Program-made: the position numbers and the translations under genes
Assembly: GCF_002454115.1 (NCBI RefSeq)
Contig: NZ_DKIH01000010.1
Span: 117,144 to 181,143, forward strand
Reading direction: 5' to 3'
DNA from: Sphingopyxis sp. UBA6723
GTDB lineage: Bacteria > Pseudomonadota > Alphaproteobacteria > Sphingomonadales > Sphingomonadaceae
DNA: 64,000 nt
Notes under the pieces: generated by a model
The model's database searches: none
Told to the model about the DNA's origin: nothing
What the model saw: only the letters and a program-made list of their open reading frames with translations
In this document: one piece after another, positions 51,469-61,164 of the stretch
Position numbering within the stretch: position 1 is the first letter of the stretch
Layout: each line of letters opens with the position of its first letter

Positions 51469-52410
51469 TTACTCCATCTCCCCGCGATCCCGGCGCAGCT
51501 GATACCATTTCTGCACATTGGCATTATGTTCGGACAGCGTCCGCGCGAAGATGTGGCCGCCGTCGCCTTTCGCGACAAAGAACAGATAGTCGGTCGGCTC
51601 GGGATCGAGCACGGCGGCGATCGAGGCTTTGCCGGGGTTGGCGATCGGTCCCTTGGGCAGGCCGATCATGCTGTAGGTGTTGTAATCATTCACCGCCTGA
51701 ATTTCGGAACGCAGGATGCGGCGGCCGAGCGGTTTGCCCTTGGTGAGCGGGTAGATGATCGTCGGGTCGGCCTGGAGCCGCATGCCGACCGCGAGGCGGT
51801 TGGTATAGACGCCGGCGACGGTGCGGCGTTCGGCGGGGACGCCGGTTTCCTTCTCGACGATCGAGGCGAGCGTGATCGCCTGGTTGCGGTCCTTGGCGGC
51901 GGTGCGCGGGGTGCGCTTGGCCCAGAGTTCGTTGAACGCCTTGTCCATCGCCGCCTGCATGCGTTTGACGACCGCGGCACGGCTTTCGCCGGTGGTGAAG
52001 GCGTAGCTGTCGGGCAGGATGCTGCCCTCGGCCGGCACAGGGATTTCGCCGGTCAGCCGCTTTTCGGCCATCAGCCGCTCCCACACCATGATCGACGGCA
52101 TACCTTCGGGAATCATGACGAGGCGCTGGATCGTCTTGCCCGACTGGAACAGTTCGAGGATGTCTCCCGCGTCCATCCCCTTTTCGATCTGGTACTCGCC
52201 GGGTTTGATCGGATCGTCGGAGGCGAAGAAGCGCGCTTCGTTGCGGAAGCTGGAGGCAGAGACGGCGCCTGCGTCCTCCAGGATTTCACCAGCTTTGGCG
52301 ATGCTGGCGCCCTGCGGAATCACCACGACGGTATCCGCAGGCGCGCCGCCCGAGCAGGCGGCGAGCAGGAGGGCCAAGATTGCCATCGTCAGCCAGCGGA
52401 ACGGATACAC
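51469..52410 (-). CDS. mltG: Endolytic murein transglycosylase MltG
   Basis: A 313-residue protein with one N-terminal hydrophobic segment containing the lipobox-like LLAACSGG. The YceG/MltG domain shows IPEGMPSIMVWERL, then ASIVEKETG, in which the second Glu is the catalytic residue, and GLPKGPIANPGKASI. It cuts nascent glycan strands at the inner membrane. It follows fabF, an order common in alphaproteobacteria. Confidence 0.92.
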   Translation of the reverse strand: MYPFRWLTMAILALLLAACSGGAPADTVVVIPQGASIAKAGEILEDAGAVSASSFRNEARFFASDDPIKPGEYQIEKGMDAGDILELFQSGKTIQRLVMIPEGMPSIMVWERLMAEKRLTGEIPVPAEGSILPDSYAFTTGESRAAVVKRMQAAMDKAFNELWAKRTPRTAAKDRNQAITLASIVEKETGVPAERRTVAGVYTNRLAVGMRLQADPTIIYPLTKGKPLGRRILRSEIQAVNDYNTYSMIGLPKGPIANPGKASIAAVLDPEPTDYLFFVAKGDGGHIFARTLSEHNANVQKWYQLRRDRGEME

Positions 52411-52563
52411 CTGATTCTCCCGTCAGTCGGATGCCGCTGCTAAAGCCACAAAAGCCCCGCATGTGCAGCGTCCTTTTGTGTCCTTTGTGGCTTTAAGCGA
52501 AGCCTCGGCAAGCTCCCGGCTGCTAAAGCATGGCGGAGAAATGTAGGAAAGAGGTTTTGCTCC

Positions 52564-52693
52564 TTCCTGTGGCGAAGCCATGGGGAGGTGGCAGCGCGGA
52601 GCGTTGACGGAGGGGCTTTGCCGCCGCCGTCGTTGCCCCTCCACCACCCGCTTCGCGGGCGGTCTCCCTACCCATGGCTTCGCGACAGGGAGG
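52564..52693. repeat. Inverted pair of CCATGG-centred repeats between mltG and fabF
   Basis: A unit reading CCTGTGGCGAAGCCATGG lies at 52566 onward and returns inverted at 52667-52693. A further copy lies at 63967-63993. These are extragenic repeats of the type scattered through sphingomonad chromosomes. Nothing coding is seen in 52411-52701. Confidence 0.6.
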
Positions 52694-52701
52694 ATATGAG
52701 T

Positions 52702-53967
52702 CTAATCGATCGCTTTGACGATCACACTCGCATTGGTGCCGCCGAAGCCAAAGCTGTTGTTCAGCGCCGCCTTGACTGGGCGCTTTTTCGCGGTGTGCGG
52801 AACGAGGTCGACGCCGTCGGTGCCTTCATCGGGATTGTCGAGGTTGAGCGTCGGCGGGACAATCTGGTCGCGGATCGCGAGGATGCAGAAGATCGTTTCG
52901 ACCGCCCCGGCGCCGCCGAGCAGGTGGCCGATCGCCGATTTGGTCGAGCTCATCGACACGTCGCCGATCGCGTTGCCGAACAGGCGCTTGACCGCGCCGA
53001 GTTCGATCGTATCGGCCATCGTCGAGGTGCCGTGGGCGTTGATATAGTCGATGTCCGACGGGGCCATGCCCGCTTTCTTGAGCGCCATTTCCATCGAGCG
53101 GAATGCGCCCGACCCTTCGGGGTGCGGCGCGGTGACGTGATAGGCGTCGCCCGACAGGCCGTAACCGACGACTTCGGCGTAAATTTTCGCGCCGCGCGCT
53201 TTGGCATGTTCATATTCTTCGAGCACGACGACCCCCGCGCCCTCGCCCATCACGAACCCGTCGCGGTCTTTGTCATAGGGGCGGCTCGCCGCTTCGGGGC
53301 GGTCGTTGTAGCTCATGTTGAGCGCGCGTGCCTGCGCAAAGCCCGCAATGCCGATCGGACAGATCGTCGCCTCGGCGCCGCCCGCGAGCATGATGTCGGC
53401 GTCGTCGTCACGGATCATCCGCGCCGCATCGCCGATCGAATGCGCGCCGGTCGAACAAGCGGTGACGACGGCGTGGTTCGGTCCCATCAGCCCATATTTG
53501 ATGCTGACCTGGCCCGAAATCAGGTTGATCAGGCGGCCGTGGACGAAGTGCGGGCTGACGCGGCCCGGACCCTTTTCGGCGAGCAGCAGACTTTCGCTCT
53601 CGATGCCCGGCAGGCCGCCGATGCCCGACCCGATCGAACAGCCGGCGCGCAGCTTCTGCGCTTCGGTCATGTCCTCGAGACCCGCGTCCTCGATCGCCTG
53701 CCCCGCGGCGTCGATGCCATAAATGATGAAGGGATCGACCTGGCGCTGCACCTTGTGATCGACGCGCTTGCCGGGATCGAAGCCATATTCATGGTCCGGC
53801 CCCTTCACCTCGCACGCGATCGTGCATTTATAGTCGGAGGCGTCGAAATGGGTGATCTGACCCGCGCCAGATTTGCCCGCGAGCAAATTGGCCCATGTGG
53901 TTTCCACATCGGCGCCCAGCGGCGTCACCAAACCCAATCCCGTCACCACAACCCGGCGCATAGTCAT
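52702..53967 (-). CDS. fabF: Beta-ketoacyl-ACP synthase II
   Basis: The 421-residue enzyme has the Cys-His-His triad: Cys171 in VTACSTGAHS, then NAHGTSTM and SAIGHLLGGAG. It extends acyl-ACPs in fatty acid synthesis. It lies downstream of acpP, separated by a terminator, so it probably has its own promoter in the 177-base gap. Confidence 0.97.
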   Translation of the reverse strand: MTMRRVVVTGLGLVTPLGADVETTWANLLAGKSGAGQITHFDASDYKCTIACEVKGPDHEYGFDPGKRVDHKVQRQVDPFIIYGIDAAGQAIEDAGLEDMTEAQKLRAGCSIGSGIGGLPGIESESLLLAEKGPGRVSPHFVHGRLINLISGQVSIKYGLMGPNHAVVTACSTGAHSIGDAARMIRDDDADIMLAGGAEATICPIGIAGFAQARALNMSYNDRPEAASRPYDKDRDGFVMGEGAGVVVLEEYEHAKARGAKIYAEVVGYGLSGDAYHVTAPHPEGSGAFRSMEMALKKAGMAPSDIDYINAHGTSTMADTIELGAVKRLFGNAIGDVSMSSTKSAIGHLLGGAGAVETIFCILAIRDQIVPPTLNLDNPDEGTDGVDLVPHTAKKRPVKAALNNSFGFGGTNASVIVKAID

Positions 53968-54042
53968 TCCTTTCGTCGGCCCCCGCCCCCGCAGGCGCCC
54001 GCATCATTGTAGTTCGCGCGCTTCTAGAGGACGCGTGCGCAT

Positions 54043-54090
54043 AAAAAAAGCTCCCCGGTCGCTGCGCACGAGCGCTCGAGACCGGGGAGC
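54043..54090 (-). terminator. Rho-independent terminator after acpP
   Basis: An 11-bp stem, GCTCCCCGGTC (54050-54060) with GACCGGGGAGC (54080-54090), is followed in the leftward sense by seven T residues. It should end the acpP transcript before fabF. Confidence 0.9.
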
Positions 54091-54144
54091 CGGAATTGCG
54101 TGGACGGCGTCGCCGCCGAATCCGGCAACGCCGGACAGGCTGGA

Positions 54145-54381
54145 TCAGCCCTTGTTCGCTTCGATATAGTCGATCGCGTCCTTGACGGTGGCGATCTTTT
54201 CCGCCGCGTCGTCGGGGATTTCGACGCCGAATTCTTCCTCGAACGCCATCACCAGTTCGACGATGTCGAGGCTGTCGGCACCCAGATCATCGATGAAGCT
54301 TGCTTCTTCGGTCACCTTGTCGGCTTCGACGCCCAGATGTTCGACGACGATCTTCTTAACCTTTTCGGCCGAATCGCTCAT
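54145..54381 (-). CDS. acpP: Acyl carrier protein
   Basis: The 78-residue acidic protein carries GADSLDIVELVMAFEEEF, in which the DSL serine takes the phosphopantetheine. Position before fabF is standard for fatty acid synthesis. It also gives a reference for the divergent carrier-like protein at 11424. Confidence 0.97.
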   Translation of the reverse strand: MSDSAEKVKKIVVEHLGVEADKVTEEASFIDDLGADSLDIVELVMAFEEEFGVEIPDDAAEKIATVKDAIDYIEANKG

Positions 54382-54425
54382 GCGCTATTCCTTTTCTGAC
54401 TAAGCCGTGAATGTTGGGATTTGCC

Positions 54426-55598
54426 CTAGTGTCCGTGGACGGGGCTGGCAAGAGGGCTGGTATCGACCAGTTCCTCCTCCGCCGCGCTATAGGCGGAACG
54501 CCTCCCTTTCTGTCCGCTGGGTACCTGCGTCACGAAATAGGCCGTGCCGGTGCCGGCTTCAAGATCGTACCAAAGCCCCGAGCGCAATCCATAGGCATCG
54601 CCCGAATGGCCCAGCCGCCGCCGTCCATCGCCGAACAGGTCGTCGCGGCACCCCGGCCCGGTCGCGGCACCGGTGCCCGTGCTGTGTATCGCAGCGCCAT
54701 ATTCGCAGAAGAATCCGTCGGTTCCCTCGCCGGTCGCCGGACGCACCGGTGCCATGACCTCCAGCCGGGCGAGGCTATCTGCTTTCAGAAACCCGTCGCC
54801 GCGGCGCAGCAGCATGACGCCGATCCTGGCCAGTCCGTTCGCCGAGATGCGCAGGCCGCCTTGCGGGCTGAACCCGGCGCCATGGCGGGCAAGGCGATAG
54901 GTACCAAGATCGCAGCTGCCGTCGCGAGCGGGAACAACGGGGCAGGCAGGGCGCTCGCCCCTCATGTCGTCGCGGACGACCGCGCCGTCGGCGCCGTAGA
55001 GCACCACCGCGCGCCCTACCGCGGCGTCGCTACATGTCGGCCAGTTGAAACAGGCGTCGATGCCGAGCGGGCGCAGCACCAGCCGCGCCATTGCCTGGTC
55101 GAACCGCTCACCCGTTGCACCTTCAATCGCGGCTGCGACGACCGGATAGTTGAGATTGGCATAGACGAAATCGCCGCCCGGTTGGCGCGGTGCGTCCCAC
55201 GCGGCGGGGTTCTGGAGCGCCGTTTCGAGATCGGCATCCAGCGGCAGCGCATAATCGACCCGATCCGCGAGCCCGGAGCGATGGCCGAGCAGTTGTGCCA
55301 AGGTAATCGGCTGGTCGGGATAGTCCGGATGACGAAGCCGCCAGCCGAGATAGTCCGACACATCGCGGTCGAGATCGAGCCGCCCCTGCTCGGCCAGCCG
55401 CAGCACGCCAAGCGCGACGACGAGTTTCGACACCGATGCTATGCGTACCGGGTCATCCGGCGTCAGCGCGCGTCCGGTCGCCCGGTCCGCCTGACCGACG
55501 ACCACGCGCGTTTCGACCGTTCCCGCACGGTCGAAATGCACCACCACCGCGGCCGGCGGTGGGGGCGGGGAGGCGAGCAAGGCGAGGGCGAGCAGCAT
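54426..55598 (-). CDS. Serine hydrolase of the class C beta-lactamase family
   Basis: The product has 390 residues from the ATG at 55598, with a signal peptide (LLALALLASPPPP). The SxxK motif is SVSK, the YxN motif is YANL, and the late HSG (LGHSGDAYG) replaces KTG, as in esterase/peptidase relatives. True beta-lactamase activity is unlikely to be assumed from this. A TTG start at 55655 would overlap the upstream regulator gene. Confidence 0.8.
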   Translation of the reverse strand: MLLALALLASPPPPPAAVVVHFDRAGTVETRVVVGQADRATGRALTPDDPVRIASVSKLVVALGVLRLAEQGRLDLDRDVSDYLGWRLRHPDYPDQPITLAQLLGHRSGLADRVDYALPLDADLETALQNPAAWDAPRQPGGDFVYANLNYPVVAAAIEGATGERFDQAMARLVLRPLGIDACFNWPTCSDAAVGRAVVLYGADGAVVRDDMRGERPACPVVPARDGSCDLGTYRLARHGAGFSPQGGLRISANGLARIGVMLLRRGDGFLKADSLARLEVMAPVRPATGEGTDGFFCEYGAAIHSTGTGAATGPGCRDDLFGDGRRRLGHSGDAYGLRSGLWYDLEAGTGTAYFVTQVPSGQKGRRSAYSAAEEELVDTSPLASPVHGH

Positions 55599-55629
55599 CA
55601 GGCCGTTCTGATCAGCCCATATCAGCGCG

Positions 55630-57390
55630 TCAAGTCGCAGGCGTGGCCGGAACAACCCCCGAATCGCGCAGCGCTGCGGACGCCCGCTGGATCACCAAGG
55701 GGGTGATCATGAAACGACTGAGCACGGTTTCGGGCGCGGCGTTGGCCGGTTGGCGGGTATAGGCCAGCAGACGGCGCCATTGCGCCTGGCCCGCCGCGAC
55801 ATCCCCCTGCCGCGCCAGGACGATGGCCCGGACCATTATATATTGCGGCTCCATGGTGCTGGGTGACGGCATCTGATCGAGCACCGCGAGCGCTTCGGCC
55901 TGGTCATCGCGCTGCGACAGGATGAATGCCAGCGTGACCGCCGGAACGCCGGGGTAGCTGTCGTCGAGCGCCAGCGAACGGCGGAGCAGCGCTTCTCCCT
56001 CCACCGCCTGCCCGCAGGTGATTTTGAACAGGCCCAGAAAGCCCGCAATATCGGGGTTATAGGGATTGAGCCGCCGCGCGGCTTCGCCCATCGTATTTCC
56101 CGCCGGACAATTGCCGGCATAATAGTTTGCGCGCGCCATCGCGAAAAGTCCGGCCGTCGAACTGGGGCTGCTTTCATAGGCCTGCAACGCCAGCGCGCGG
56201 GCTTCGGCAAAGGCTTCGCGCCCCGCGGGAGATGCCCGCTGCGGCTGCCAGTCCCCAAACCGGAGTAGCGACAGCGCGGCGAGCGCGACGGGATTGCGGT
56301 TGTCGCGCTCCAACTGCGCGCGGAGGCAGGCATCAACCTGCTTGGCCCCGGCGGGATTGCGCAGCTGGCGCAACCGGTTGAACTGGGCCAGGCAGGGAAA
56401 GCCGGGCGCAAAATTGTCGGGCTGGCGCTCCACCTGATCGCGCACGATGACGCCATAATCGCCCGCAATTTGTGCGATCAAGGGTTCCATCGCAGCGAAC
56501 TGCGGCGTTTCCGCGTCGGCTGCGCGGACCTGCTGCGACCAGATCGCGCGCTGATCGGCGAGGCGGTTCAGCACCAAAGTCACCTCGACATTGCCTTCCA
56601 GATCGCGGACAAGCGAGGTGTCGAGCCGATAATCGGCAGCGCGCCGCGCGGTGTCGCCGGGCACCTTTGAACTCAACAGATCGACCAGATCGAACCGCCG
56701 CAGACCGTCACGCAATTTGCCGTCCAGCGCCCGCGCAACCGCCCGCGACGCGGCCGTGCTACCGGAAACCGGGGCGCTCAATTCGAGCAACGGCACGGGC
56801 TTTGGATCGCTGACGAACAACCGGTCAGGTCCACTGCGCAACGACCATAGCGCAACGACGGCAACGGCGAACAAGAGCAGCGCAACAACCCAGCGGCCAT
56901 AGCGCGGGCCACCTACATGGGCCTGGCCGGTATCGCCGGGGGCGCGCGGCGCGCCTGGCCCGTCCATGTCGGCGGCGGTCTTGACGTCATGCGCGGTGGC
57001 CGCGTCGTCGCCCGACCGCGACGGCGGCGCGATCCGCCGCTGGACGACGATCTCATAGCTGCCCTGCGGGACACGCAAGCGATGGATCCACGGCGTGTCG
57101 GCATAATAGCGGTCGAGCAAACTGCGCAGCCGTCCGACCATGACACGCGGATAGCTGTCGACCGCGGGATCGAAATCTGCGCTGCGGCCCAGCGCTTCGG
57201 TCGCGATCGCATAGGCCTTGGGCGAACTGCGCCCGCCGCGTAACCGATGCTCGACCAGAAATTGCAGCAGCCGCGTCAACACCGGCGACCGCACGAACAT
57301 CGGGGATTCGAGCAGTCGCTCCAACTCCTCGGCAATAATCCGTTCTGTCTCGCCGGGATTCTGCGTCTCGTTCGCGTTCGCGTGGTCCAT
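55630..57390 (-). CDS. CadC-like membrane regulator with TPR-like repeats
   Basis: The ATG at 57390 has GAGGGT upstream and gives 586 residues. The N-terminus resembles a winged helix-turn-helix (around VLTRLLQFLVEHRLRGG and PKAYAIATEALGR). A single membrane segment follows (about residues 165-185, WVVALLLFAVAVVALW). The periplasmic part has TPR-like helical repeats. It probably senses an envelope signal. It reads toward the serine hydrolase gene and may control it. Confidence 0.75.
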   Translation of the reverse strand: MDHANANETQNPGETERIIAEELERLLESPMFVRSPVLTRLLQFLVEHRLRGGRSSPKAYAIATEALGRSADFDPAVDSYPRVMVGRLRSLLDRYYADTPWIHRLRVPQGSYEIVVQRRIAPPSRSGDDAATAHDVKTAADMDGPGAPRAPGDTGQAHVGGPRYGRWVVALLLFAVAVVALWSLRSGPDRLFVSDPKPVPLLELSAPVSGSTAASRAVARALDGKLRDGLRRFDLVDLLSSKVPGDTARRAADYRLDTSLVRDLEGNVEVTLVLNRLADQRAIWSQQVRAADAETPQFAAMEPLIAQIAGDYGVIVRDQVERQPDNFAPGFPCLAQFNRLRQLRNPAGAKQVDACLRAQLERDNRNPVALAALSLLRFGDWQPQRASPAGREAFAEARALALQAYESSPSSTAGLFAMARANYYAGNCPAGNTMGEAARRLNPYNPDIAGFLGLFKITCGQAVEGEALLRRSLALDDSYPGVPAVTLAFILSQRDDQAEALAVLDQMPSPSTMEPQYIMVRAIVLARQGDVAAGQAQWRRLLAYTRQPANAAPETVLSRFMITPLVIQRASAALRDSGVVPATPAT

Positions 57391-57456
57391 GCTACCCTCA
57401 AATGCCCACGGCGGGCGGTGCGGGTGATACGCCATTCAACAAGCGCGACCAGTCCT

Positions 57457-57480
57457 TGTTACGCCGACGTAACGGTAACA
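57457..57480. promoter_or_regulatory. Nested palindromes upstream of the CadC-like gene
   Basis: GTTACGCCGACGTAAC (57458-57473) has six-base arms around CCGA and is nested in a wider TGTTAC...GTAACA pair (57457-57480). It lies about 70 bases before the start codon and is a candidate operator for autoregulation. Confidence 0.45.
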
Positions 57481-57821
57481 GGCGCACGCAGCAGCATATC
57501 AGAAGCTTGGACCTTCGCCAATCAGCATGGACAAAATTTGAAACATAGTGAACAAAAGCTTATCAAATGGCGACATTGCGGCATGTGACCCCTTGTAACT
57601 GCCACATATTCGAAACCCTGTCATTCTGGGGACATCGCGTCCCTCCTACAACGGCGCGATGTTGAGACGGGCAAGTGAAGGGCGCGAGCTGGTCCCTGGC
57701 GTTCTTCAGACCTTCCGCCCGCCTCAGTTCAAGACTTCGCCGGGTGGACCGACAGCCCCACCTGTCGCCCGCCCGGCAAGTCGATCGTGAAGGTCTGGAC
57801 CCCGACCGGACCCCGCTGCGC
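57481..57821. other. Intergenic stretch, no supported gene
   Basis: About 340 bases, AT-richer in the first half. Directly after the VOC stop, the same leftward frame continues for 31 more codons (ending LSVHPAKS) to a second stop; it has no start of its own and is not counted as a gene. The rest shows nothing recognisable. Confidence 0.4.
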
Positions 57822-58220
57822 TCAAGCCGAACCGATTCGGAAAACGCACAGCTTGTTGCCGTCGAGATCGCGGAAATAGGCCGCGTAAAACGCCTGTTCG
57901 CCCTCGTCACCGCGCACCCCCGGCGGGCCTTCGCACGCGCCGCCCAGGTCCAGCGCCTTGGCGTGGAGCGCATCGACCTTGGCGCGCTCGTCGACGACGA
58001 TCGCGGCCATATGCCCGTTCCCGGCGTGCATCGGCTGGCCGTCATAGGGCCGCGTCACCGCGATGCCGGGCTGCCCCCAACTGGTCGCATAAAGGGTAAA
58101 GCCATTGTCTTCGTCCGACATCCGCATCAATTCGCTGGCGCCGATCGTACCGAGCAGCGCCGCATAAAATTCGCGCGCCCGGTCGATATCGTCGGTTCCC
58201 ATCGTCACATAGCCCAGCAT
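57822..58220 (-). CDS. VOC (glyoxalase/bleomycin-resistance) family protein
   Basis: The 132-residue product starts at 58220 (MLGYVTMGTDDIDRAREFY). It has the family's two beta-alpha-beta-beta-beta units and ends YFRDLDGNKLCVFR, with the metal-site-type DPDG variant DLDG. Substrate cannot be predicted. Confidence 0.85.
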   Translation of the reverse strand: MLGYVTMGTDDIDRAREFYAALLGTIGASELMRMSDEDNGFTLYATSWGQPGIAVTRPYDGQPMHAGNGHMAAIVVDERAKVDALHAKALDLGGACEGPPGVRGDEGEQAFYAAYFRDLDGNKLCVFRIGSA

Positions 58221-58314
58221 TTTCGATCTCCTCCTACGTCGATACGACAAGGGCGCCAGCTTTGCTGACGCCCCGATCGATTGACAATTACCTCGCGGAT
58301 CAAGTCGTTGCGGT

Positions 58315-58827
58315 TCAGGTCGTCGCGGGTGCCTTGCACGGGCCGGTGTGGGTGCTGGTCATCTGCATGACCATTTCCATGTCGCCGCCGGTCGGCACCT
58401 TGCCCTTGGTCGTGATCGTGACATCCGATTTCTTGGCCTCCATCGTGCCGTTCATTGCCATATCGACCGTCTGGCCGTTGGCGGTGCAGGTGCCGGCGAT
58501 GTCGATGGTGCCGCCCGCGATATTCTTTTTCGACCAGGTGCATTCGCCGCCATTGCCCGGGCCTTTGGCCAGTTCGGCGGCGATGTCTTCCTTGTCGACC
58601 TGTTCCTGCGTGAAGCACTGGTCCATGCCGCTGGCGCCTTCCATCATCTTGGCCATGCCATCCTTCATTTCGGGCGGCATACCCGGGACTTCGAACTTCA
58701 CCAGCTTGACGTCGGTTTTCCAGTTGCCGGCTTCGCGCTTGACCGCGCCGCCGGCATTTTCGGCTTTGCCGCAGCCGGTTACCGCCAAGAGCGTGCCGAC
58801 GGCTGCAATCGTCAAAATCTTTCTCAT
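58315..58827 (-). CDS. DUF3617 family lipoprotein
   Basis: A 170-residue protein with a lipoprotein signal (AVTGCGK). The mature part has the DUF3617 pattern: a GxWxxDVKLVKFEVPGMPPEM start, four cysteines and repeated beta strands. The function is unknown; members are periplasmic in sphingomonads. It is divergent from uvrB. Confidence 0.85.
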   Translation of the reverse strand: MRKILTIAAVGTLLAVTGCGKAENAGGAVKREAGNWKTDVKLVKFEVPGMPPEMKDGMAKMMEGASGMDQCFTQEQVDKEDIAAELAKGPGNGGECTWSKKNIAGGTIDIAGTCTANGQTVDMAMNGTMEAKKSDVTITTKGKVPTGGDMEMVMQMTSTHTGPCKAPATT

Positions 58828-58915
58828 ACCCTGTCTCCTGTGACTAGCCGCTGCCTGCTCTGTGGCGGACTGATTGCGATTGTGGACCCGCCCCATCGAT
58901 ACCATATTGGCAGCA

Positions 58916-61102
58916 ATGGCAATTCAGATTCGTACATCGCTCGATGAAATCGACACGGCGGAGGGCTATGTCCCGCACCGTCCCGCCCGCCCCGACAAGG
59001 TGGAAGGGGGCAAGCGATTCGAACTGGTTAGCGATTATGAACCGGCGGGCGATCAGCCCACCGCGATCCGCGAGCTGGTCGATACCGCGCTGACCGGCGA
59101 GCGCGATCAGGTGCTGCTGGGCGTCACGGGGTCGGGCAAGACCTTTACCATGGCGAAAGTCATCGACGAATTGCAGCGCCCAGCGCTAATCCTGGCGCCC
59201 AACAAGATCCTCGCGGCGCAGCTCTATGGCGAATTCAAGAGCTTCTTTCCGAACAATGCGGTCGAGTATTTCGTCAGCTACTACGACTATTACCAACCCG
59301 AGGCCTATGTGCCGCGGTCGGACACCTATATCGAGAAGGAAAGCTCGGTAAACGAAGCGATCGACCGGATGCGCCATTCGGCAACGCGCGCTCTGCTCGA
59401 ACGCGACGATGTGATCATCGTCGCGTCGGTGTCATGCCTGTACGGCATCGGGTCGGTAGAAACCTATTCGGCGATGATCTTCGACCTCAAGAAGGGCCAG
59501 GTCGCCGATAATCGTGAGATCATCCGCAAGCTCGTCGCGCTCCAATACAAGCGCAACGACCAGGCATTCGCGCGCGGCAATTTCCGCGTCCGCGGAGACA
59601 ATCTTGAGATTTTCCCGTCGCATTATGAAGATATGGCGTGGCGGATCAGCTTCTTCGGCGACGAGATCGAGGAGATCACCGAGTTCGATCCGCTGACCGG
59701 CAAGAAGATTGCGAACCTCAATTCGGTCCGCATTTATGCCAACAGCCATTATGTAACGCCCGGCCCGACGCTCAAGCAGGCGTCGGAGGCGATCAAACAT
59801 GAGCTGACCGAGCGGCTCAAGGAGCTGGAGGCCGAGGGCCGCCTGCTCGAGGCCCAGCGGCTGGAGCAGCGCACCAATTTCGACCTCGAAATGATCGCCG
59901 CGACGGGCAGCTGCGCCGGGATCGAGAATTACAGCCGCTTCCTGACCGGCCGCTTGCCCGGCGAGCCGCCGCCAACCCTGTTCGAATATCTGCCCGACAA
60001 TGCCCTGCTCTTCGTCGACGAGAGCCATCAGACGATCCCCCAGATCGGCGCGATGTCAAAGGGCGATCATCGCCGCAAGATCACGCTCGCCGAATATGGC
60101 TTCCGCCTGCCGAGTTGTATCGACAACCGCCCGCTGCGCTTTGCCGAATGGGACATGATGCGGCCGCAGACGGTCAGCGTGTCGGCGACCCCCGGCACCT
60201 GGGAAATGGACCGCACCCAAGGCGTGTTCGCCGAACAGGTGATCCGTCCCACCGGGCTGATCGACCCGCCGGTCGAGATCAAGCCGGTCGAGGAGCAGGT
60301 CGACGACCTGATCGTCGAGGCGAAAAAGACCGCCGCGGCGGGATACCGCACGCTGGTGACGACGCTGACCAAGCGGATGGCCGAGGACCTGACCGAATTC
60401 CTCCACGAAGCGGGGATGAAGGTACGTTATATGCACAGCGACATCGAGACGCTGGAGCGCATCGAGATCATCCGCGACCTGCGGCTGGGCGTGTTCGACG
60501 TCTTGATCGGGATCAACCTGCTGCGCGAGGGGCTCGACATTCCCGAATGCGGCCTGGTCGCGATCCTCGACGCCGACAAGGAGGGGTTCCTGCGGAGCGA
60601 GACATCGCTGGTCCAGACGATCGGCCGCGCCGCGCGCAACGTCGACGGCCGCGTCATCCTCTACGCCGACCGCATCACCGGCAGCATGGAACGCGCGATG
60701 CGCGAAACCGACCGCCGCCGCGAAAAACAGCGCGCCTATAACGAAGAACATGGCATCACCCCGACGACGATCAAGCGCAACATCGGCGACATCATCGCGC
60801 ATGTCGCGTCGAAGGACGGCGTTGTCATCGACATCGGCGACGACAAGCCGACGCACATGGTCGGGCATAATCTGCGCGCGTATATCCAGGACCTGGAAAA
60901 ACGGATGCGCGATGCGGCGGCGGATCTGGAATTCGAGGAAGCCGGACGGTTGCGCGATGAAATCCGCAAGCTGGAGGCCGACGAGTTGGGATTGCCCGCG
61001 GGCGAGCAGGTCGCGCCGCGCGTCGGGCGGAGCAACGAGGGCAAGCCGGGGACGCGCAAAGGGCGGTTCGGGAAGCAGAGCAAGACGAAGTGGGGGCGAT
61101 GA
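58916..61102 (+). CDS. uvrB: UvrB, excinuclease ABC subunit B
   Basis: The ATG at 58916 gives 728 residues. Walker A is GVTGSGKTF, the beta-hairpin region YYDYYQPEAY follows, then the VDESHQT helicase motif and the C-terminal UVR domain (FEEAGRLRDEIRKLE). It checks DNA for damage and hands it to UvrC in nucleotide excision repair. Confidence 0.98.
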   Translation: MAIQIRTSLDEIDTAEGYVPHRPARPDKVEGGKRFELVSDYEPAGDQPTAIRELVDTALTGERDQVLLGVTGSGKTFTMAKVIDELQRPALILAPNKILAAQLYGEFKSFFPNNAVEYFVSYYDYYQPEAYVPRSDTYIEKESSVNEAIDRMRHSATRALLERDDVIIVASVSCLYGIGSVETYSAMIFDLKKGQVADNREIIRKLVALQYKRNDQAFARGNFRVRGDNLEIFPSHYEDMAWRISFFGDEIEEITEFDPLTGKKIANLNSVRIYANSHYVTPGPTLKQASEAIKHELTERLKELEAEGRLLEAQRLEQRTNFDLEMIAATGSCAGIENYSRFLTGRLPGEPPPTLFEYLPDNALLFVDESHQTIPQIGAMSKGDHRRKITLAEYGFRLPSCIDNRPLRFAEWDMMRPQTVSVSATPGTWEMDRTQGVFAEQVIRPTGLIDPPVEIKPVEEQVDDLIVEAKKTAAAGYRTLVTTLTKRMAEDLTEFLHEAGMKVRYMHSDIETLERIEIIRDLRLGVFDVLIGINLLREGLDIPECGLVAILDADKEGFLRSETSLVQTIGRAARNVDGRVILYADRITGSMERAMRETDRRREKQRAYNEEHGITPTTIKRNIGDIIAHVASKDGVVIDIGDDKPTHMVGHNLRAYIQDLEKRMRDAAADLEFEEAGRLRDEIRKLEADELGLPAGEQVAPRVGRSNEGKPGTRKGRFGKQSKTKWGR

Positions 61103-61164
61103 TCTAATTTTACTATTCTTACTAATTGCGCTATATGCTCTCTATCTAGCAATTGGGGCGCATT

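Noticed and set aside
54426..55598. Antibiotic-resistance beta-lactamase
   Set aside because: The KTG motif is replaced by HSG and the protein groups by eye with esterase/peptidase-like serine hydrolases.
57729..57821. Leftward frame continuing past the VOC stop, ending LSVHPAKS
   Set aside because: It has no start codon of its own and is too short to call; it may be a remnant, but nothing supports a gene.
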